From contig CADCSX010000007.1 in the NCBI GenBank assembly GCA_902805475.1, positions 868,001-932,000 on the forward strand: 64,000 nucleotides of DNA. The letters are read 5' to 3'. The translations under genes and the position numbers were made by a program. Under the pieces are notes generated by a model. The model was not told where the DNA came from and did not search any database. It worked only from the letters and a program-made list of their open reading frames with translations. Source of the DNA: Entonaema liquescens (taxonomy: Eukaryota; Ascomycota; Sordariomycetes; Xylariales; Xylariaceae). The first letter of the stretch is position 1. Every line of letters starts with the position of its first letter. Positions 60,890 to 64,000 of the stretch are shown piece by piece.

Positions 60890-61520
60890 ACGTTGTGTAA
60901 GAATACAGAATGAATAAGAAAGTAAATTGTTATATAATAAATATCGTTCTCTCTGACTCTTGAGATATTAACTTGATGTTAAATGGTTCTGAGTACGAGT
61001 TACCTACGTAAACTCAACGATAATATATATTATATAGAGATTATATACCATGTAAATATAACTATCAAAATTCGAGATATGATGAGAGAGTCTCTATCTA
61101 AACTACACTCTTACTCGGCCTTTTATGGCCATATGTTAATCAGATGATAAGGACCGTATGGGTCTGGTTAGGAGCTCTCTTATAAAATGTCTCATTCATA
61201 AAATGAACGTCTCAAGTTACGCCGTCTTAGTGGCTATCTATCCAATGGGCTATGTTGAAGTGATCTAGGAACAACCTGTCTTTAAACGAGGCTCTTCAAG
61301 TATAGTCTTAATTAAAGTAAGCCTTTACCTTTAAGTTGATAACATGTTCGCCCATTGCCAGGAAAGCAAGACAAGTACCTAAGTACCTACCTAAGCGAAG
61401 CTATCGTAAAATCCGAACCCCACACTTTTGGAGATCTAACTGGTCCAGGACAAGTCTTGTATAGCCAACAAATTTGCTATATAATACAATATTACAATCC
61501 AATTTTCCAACAACCAATGG
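60890..61520. other. AT-rich spacer before tRNA-Ser
   Basis: No gene is seen. The sequence is strongly AT-rich around 60900-61080. Confidence 0.4.
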
Positions 61521-61602
61521 GGCGTGGTGGCAGAGTGGTCTAATGCGCAAGACTAGAAATCTTGTTCCTTCGGGAGCGTCTGTTCGAATCAGGCCCACGT
61601 CG
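61521..61602 (+). tRNA. tRNA-Ser (anticodon AGA)
   Basis: The sequence folds as a class II tRNA. The acceptor stem pairs GGCGTGG with CCACGTC and the discriminator is G. The D arm includes GGCAGAGTGGTCTAATGC. The anticodon stem pairs CAAGA with TCTTG around loop CTAGAAA, giving anticodon AGA. A long variable arm (TTCCTTCGGGAGC) is typical of tRNA-Ser, and the T arm is GTCTG TTCGAAT CAGGC. It has no intron. A T5 Pol III terminator follows at about 61606-61610. Confidence 0.95.
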
Positions 61603-61958
61603 TACCTTTTTGTCTTTTGCCATTTGCCAATTTGATCTCCTACATACTAGTTTTATCTTTTTGTTGCTTTCATGGAAAGTTGTGTCAAACAAGCAGCGCA
61701 AGAATATATGTCTTACTTAAGCGACTAGAAATCAACTGAGCACTATATGAAGTTTAGGTAATCCGTAGTTTTTTTCTTTTTGCCGAAGCTGTCTTGAAAA
61801 CCCCACGCTACCAACCCGGCAGATCCTCGGCTTGTAAATAAGCTTCACGCAGGTACCCGCCAGACATCTTGGACATCAAAAGCAGGAACAAGTCACATAT
61901 ACCTAGCTATCCCGGTTCTTTCCTCACCGGCACCGCATCACCCCAGACAAGCGATGTA
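61603..61958. promoter_or_regulatory. Spacer between tRNA-Ser and RMP1
   Basis: About 350 bp holding the tRNA terminator and the RMP1 promoter. The RMP1 frame is open upstream of its ATG but contains no earlier ATG. Confidence 0.4.
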
Positions 61959-63126
61959 ATGGTCCCAGTTCCGAGCGCGTCCGTCGCGGGCACTCCTGCT
62001 TTTCTCTCTCCCAATCCCACTCTAGCCCCAAACTCTAACCCGGACGCCGACGGCAATGTCTACGCCGACGCGCTGGACAGGCTGCAGCCCCTGCAGCCCG
62101 TCCTCCGGGGCTTCAACCACCGCAACCGGAACCAGCACCGCCGCGCCGCGTGGTGGGCTCCCTTCGGCATGCTGCGGCGCCACGTCGACAGGGTCGTCGA
62201 CGAGCTGCTCGAAGCCGCCGCTGCTACCGCGAGTAAGTCCAAGAGCAGCAAGAAGCGTAAGCGTAAGCGTGATGATGATGATGATGATGATGGCGATGCG
62301 GGAAGGAAGGTTAGGCGTCACGTGGAGTGGTTAAGGGACGTCTTGGTTCCCAAGTGTTACTTGTAGGTTTATTTTCACTATTCATTTCCAGATCTACTTT
62401 GCTTTTCTCTCATTCCTATTTATTGCTGCGTCTTTCCCTAAACCAAGTTGGAGATAAACATGAGGGAAAGAGTGTAACAATACGGGAATGGTAGAATAGC
62501 TACTGCTGTCCAGAGGATGTCACTATTGTATTGTATTGTATTGTATTGTATTGTATTGTATTGTATTGTATTGAGAACTAACTGGCTAACAAAAAAAAAA
62601 CCCCAGGGCTTTCTCGCAGCTGACAGCAGACAACCAATTCGCCACTCTAGGCGTGGTGCTGCTCGGTGCGCTGGCACAGGTCAATGCCGCCTGCGTGAGT
62701 ATACTAGGGGAAGCAGCAGGAGTCGGCCGTGAAGAAGCCGGTACATCTACTCCATATGAACTTACTAGTAGTACCACTACTACCACACATGCAAGTCAGC
62801 CCAGTATCCAAGGAGCCAAGGACCCATCTTCTCGTCCTATCGTGGCCGAGACGCCTGGCGAGCGTGGAGGCTCGGTCATTTCGCGGGATGAGGTGGCGCG
62901 AGCTGAGAAGTTGCGGAAGAAGAACATTCAAGCTGGGCGTTCCGATGCAGACAGTACTACAAGACAGAAACAGGACCACGATAATGACGCCGGAGCTATT
63001 GAGAAGCAACAGGGCCCGTCTTTAAAGGTCGAGAAGAAGGAAAAGGAGGGAGTAAAGCCAGCGAAGAAAAAGAAGGCCAAGAAAGGCGGCGACGAGTTTG
63101 ATGACCTATTCAAGAACCTATTTTAA
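61959..63126 (+). CDS. RMP1: RNase MRP subunit RMP1
   Basis: Homologue of Rmp1, the protein specific to RNase MRP, which cleaves pre-rRNA at site A3 and some mRNAs in the nucleolus and cytoplasm. Exons 61959-62362 and 62607-63126 join across a 244-nt intron (GTAGGT donor, GGCTAAC branch) to 307 aa. The RMP1 core is visible on both sides of the intron: LRGFNHRNRNQHRRAAWW then FGMLRRHVDRVVDEL, and after splicing FSQLTADNQFATLGVVLLGALAQVN. Between the two halves is a lineage-specific insert with a KKRKRKR stretch and seven consecutive Asp encoded by GAT repeats. The C-terminal tail is basic and ends in KKAKKGGDEFDDLFKNLF, a signature end of fungal RMP1. Confidence 0.9.
62524..62573 (+). repeat. 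(TATTG)10 microsatellite in the RMP1 intron
   Basis: Ten perfect TATTG pentamers lie 34 bp upstream of the exon 2 boundary, followed by the GGCTAAC branch-like site, ten A residues and the CCCCAG acceptor. The repeat largely explains why this intron (244 nt) is longer than most others here. Confidence 0.97.
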
Positions 63127-63714
63127 GTCATAAATGGGACAAGGTCTCCTGTAAATGCAGATATATACCCACACATATTAATCACACAAATTTCATCTCT
63201 AAGAAAATGCGCTATATCTTTTAATAGTTGAGTTAATAGTCATTGATTGGATCTATCATGCGATTCTGCATTACTATCAAGAACCCGTCTTGCAATATAC
63301 TTGTGACAAGGGGCCACCACCATTGCTGCTGCTAAACACCTGAGATTAAGAACCCCTCCCCTCGCGAAGCCTCGCCAAGCCAACAAGAGACCAACTACAA
63401 ACTTTTCTTTGCTTTATTCTCTCCAAGTTGTATAGTTGTTATCCACACCTTCGCGCGTCGTCCAGGGAAGTGTGTGATCTTCACCTTGGCAAAACAAAAG
63501 ATCTCTAAGATCCTAAGACCGTATCAACGCCGGGTCCGGCGTAACAGAGCCGTCCTCTCTTTTAAACCCATTCGTAGTGTAAATACGTAACCCTATTCTC
63601 TCAAATCAATATATCCATCGTCTCCGGCTAATTGTTGGCGTGGGAGTAAAAATAGGTCTCTCGTATCGCGGATCCACGCCTCTAATTTCGTTACGACTGT
63701 TGGCGGTTCCTTAA
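63127..63714. other. Convergent 3' spacer RMP1 / TUP1
   Basis: About 590 bp between converging genes; contains both 3' UTRs. No gene is recognised. Confidence 0.4.
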
Positions 63715-64000
63715 CTAAGATATCGAACGGTAAGACCAAATGCGTGCCCTCATGTCGCCAGAACCGGTTGCGAAGTATCCGCCTGTAGGGCTAGGAGCTA
63801 CGGAAATAACCGAGTTCTTATGACCCTGAAGCATGAGCTGAGTAAACCCGGTTCGGGGATCCCAGAACTGTACGCCTCGGTCCTTGGATCCAGACATGAC
63901 CCAGTTGGCATCGGGTGTGAGGGCCACGCTGAGAACAAAATCCTAACTTTGTGAGCATAGAAAGATGGCGAAAAATAATAGGAAAAACTTACCCTATGAC
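63715..64000 (-). CDS. TUP1/RcoA WD40 corepressor, C-terminal part (partial)
   Basis: The 3' end of a Tup1-family transcriptional corepressor gene that runs off the right edge. The last exon, 63928-63715, encodes the final WD40 blades: ALTPDANWVMSGSKDRGVQFWDPRTG and HKNSVISVAPSPTGGYFATGSGDMRARIWSYR, ending almost exactly as fungal Tup1/RcoA proteins do. An intron (63929-63992, GTAAGT donor, CTCAG end) joins it to eight bases of the preceding exon at the window edge. The Tup1 family is known to act with Ssn6/Cyc8 in the nucleus to repress many genes. Confidence 0.88.

Overview
This window is nuclear DNA of a filamentous ascomycete (Pezizomycotina; Sordariomycetes is my best guess, from the overall gene content and protein style). 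Most genes have introns of 44-80 nt with GTRNGT donors, CTAAC/CTGAC-like branch sites and YAG ends. The genes are conserved fungal housekeeping genes on both strands, there are two dispersed tRNA genes, and no bacterial-type operon, CRISPR array, intact transposon or biosynthetic cluster was seen. Gene models were built by hand by matching exon phases; lengths given are spliced protein lengths.

Layout, left to right. 1461-6136 (-) HOS4-like ankyrin/coiled-coil protein of the Set3 deacetylase complex. 7486-8610 (+) ALKBH6-type 2OG-Fe(II) dioxygenase, tail to tail (21 bp apart) with 8632-9635 (-) DFG10/SRD5A3 polyprenol reductase. 9.6-12.3 kb is an AT-rich gene desert. 12349-13875 (+) DRG1/Rbg1 GTPase with seven exons. 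13.9-20.4 kb has no recognisable gene. 20401-22206 (+) CENP-B-type helix-turn-helix protein. 24435-28303 (-) PXA-domain protein split by an exceptional 1,525-nt intron. 28829-30453 (-) MSS51, divergent from 30926-34947 (+) RSE1/SF3b130. 35185-36090 (-) intracellular LysM protein, divergent from 36874-41073 (+) SIP3/LAM-type BAR-PH-GRAM-VASt sterol-transfer protein. 41661-41760 (-) intron-containing tRNA-Ile(AAT). 43408-45580 (+) DUF3074 protein. 46118-51293 (-) THADA/Trm732, divergent from 51844-52595 (+) TIM23. 53322-54586 (+) and 55231-57251 (+) are unrecognised proteins. 59706-60889 (+) rhodopsin-like seven-TM protein. 61521-61602 (+) tRNA-Ser(AGA). 61959-63126 (+) RNase MRP subunit RMP1. 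63715-64000 (-) the 3' end of a TUP1/RcoA WD40 corepressor, running off the right edge.

The genes do not form a pathway. Loose themes are chromatin and transcription (HOS4, TUP1, CENP-B-like), RNA processing (RSE1, RMP1, Trm732, two tRNAs), mitochondria (MSS51, TIM23) and membrane lipid biology (polyprenol reductase, LAM/SIP3, PXA, DUF3074).

The most notable anomalies are a set of apparent single-base deletions, several next to short homopolymers, that break three genes while their neighbours stay intact; the 1.5-kb intron in the PXA gene; a LysM protein with a Cys-rich N-terminus and UBA-like C-terminus; and two unrecognised genes with problematic 5' ends. I found no convincing new multi-gene system.
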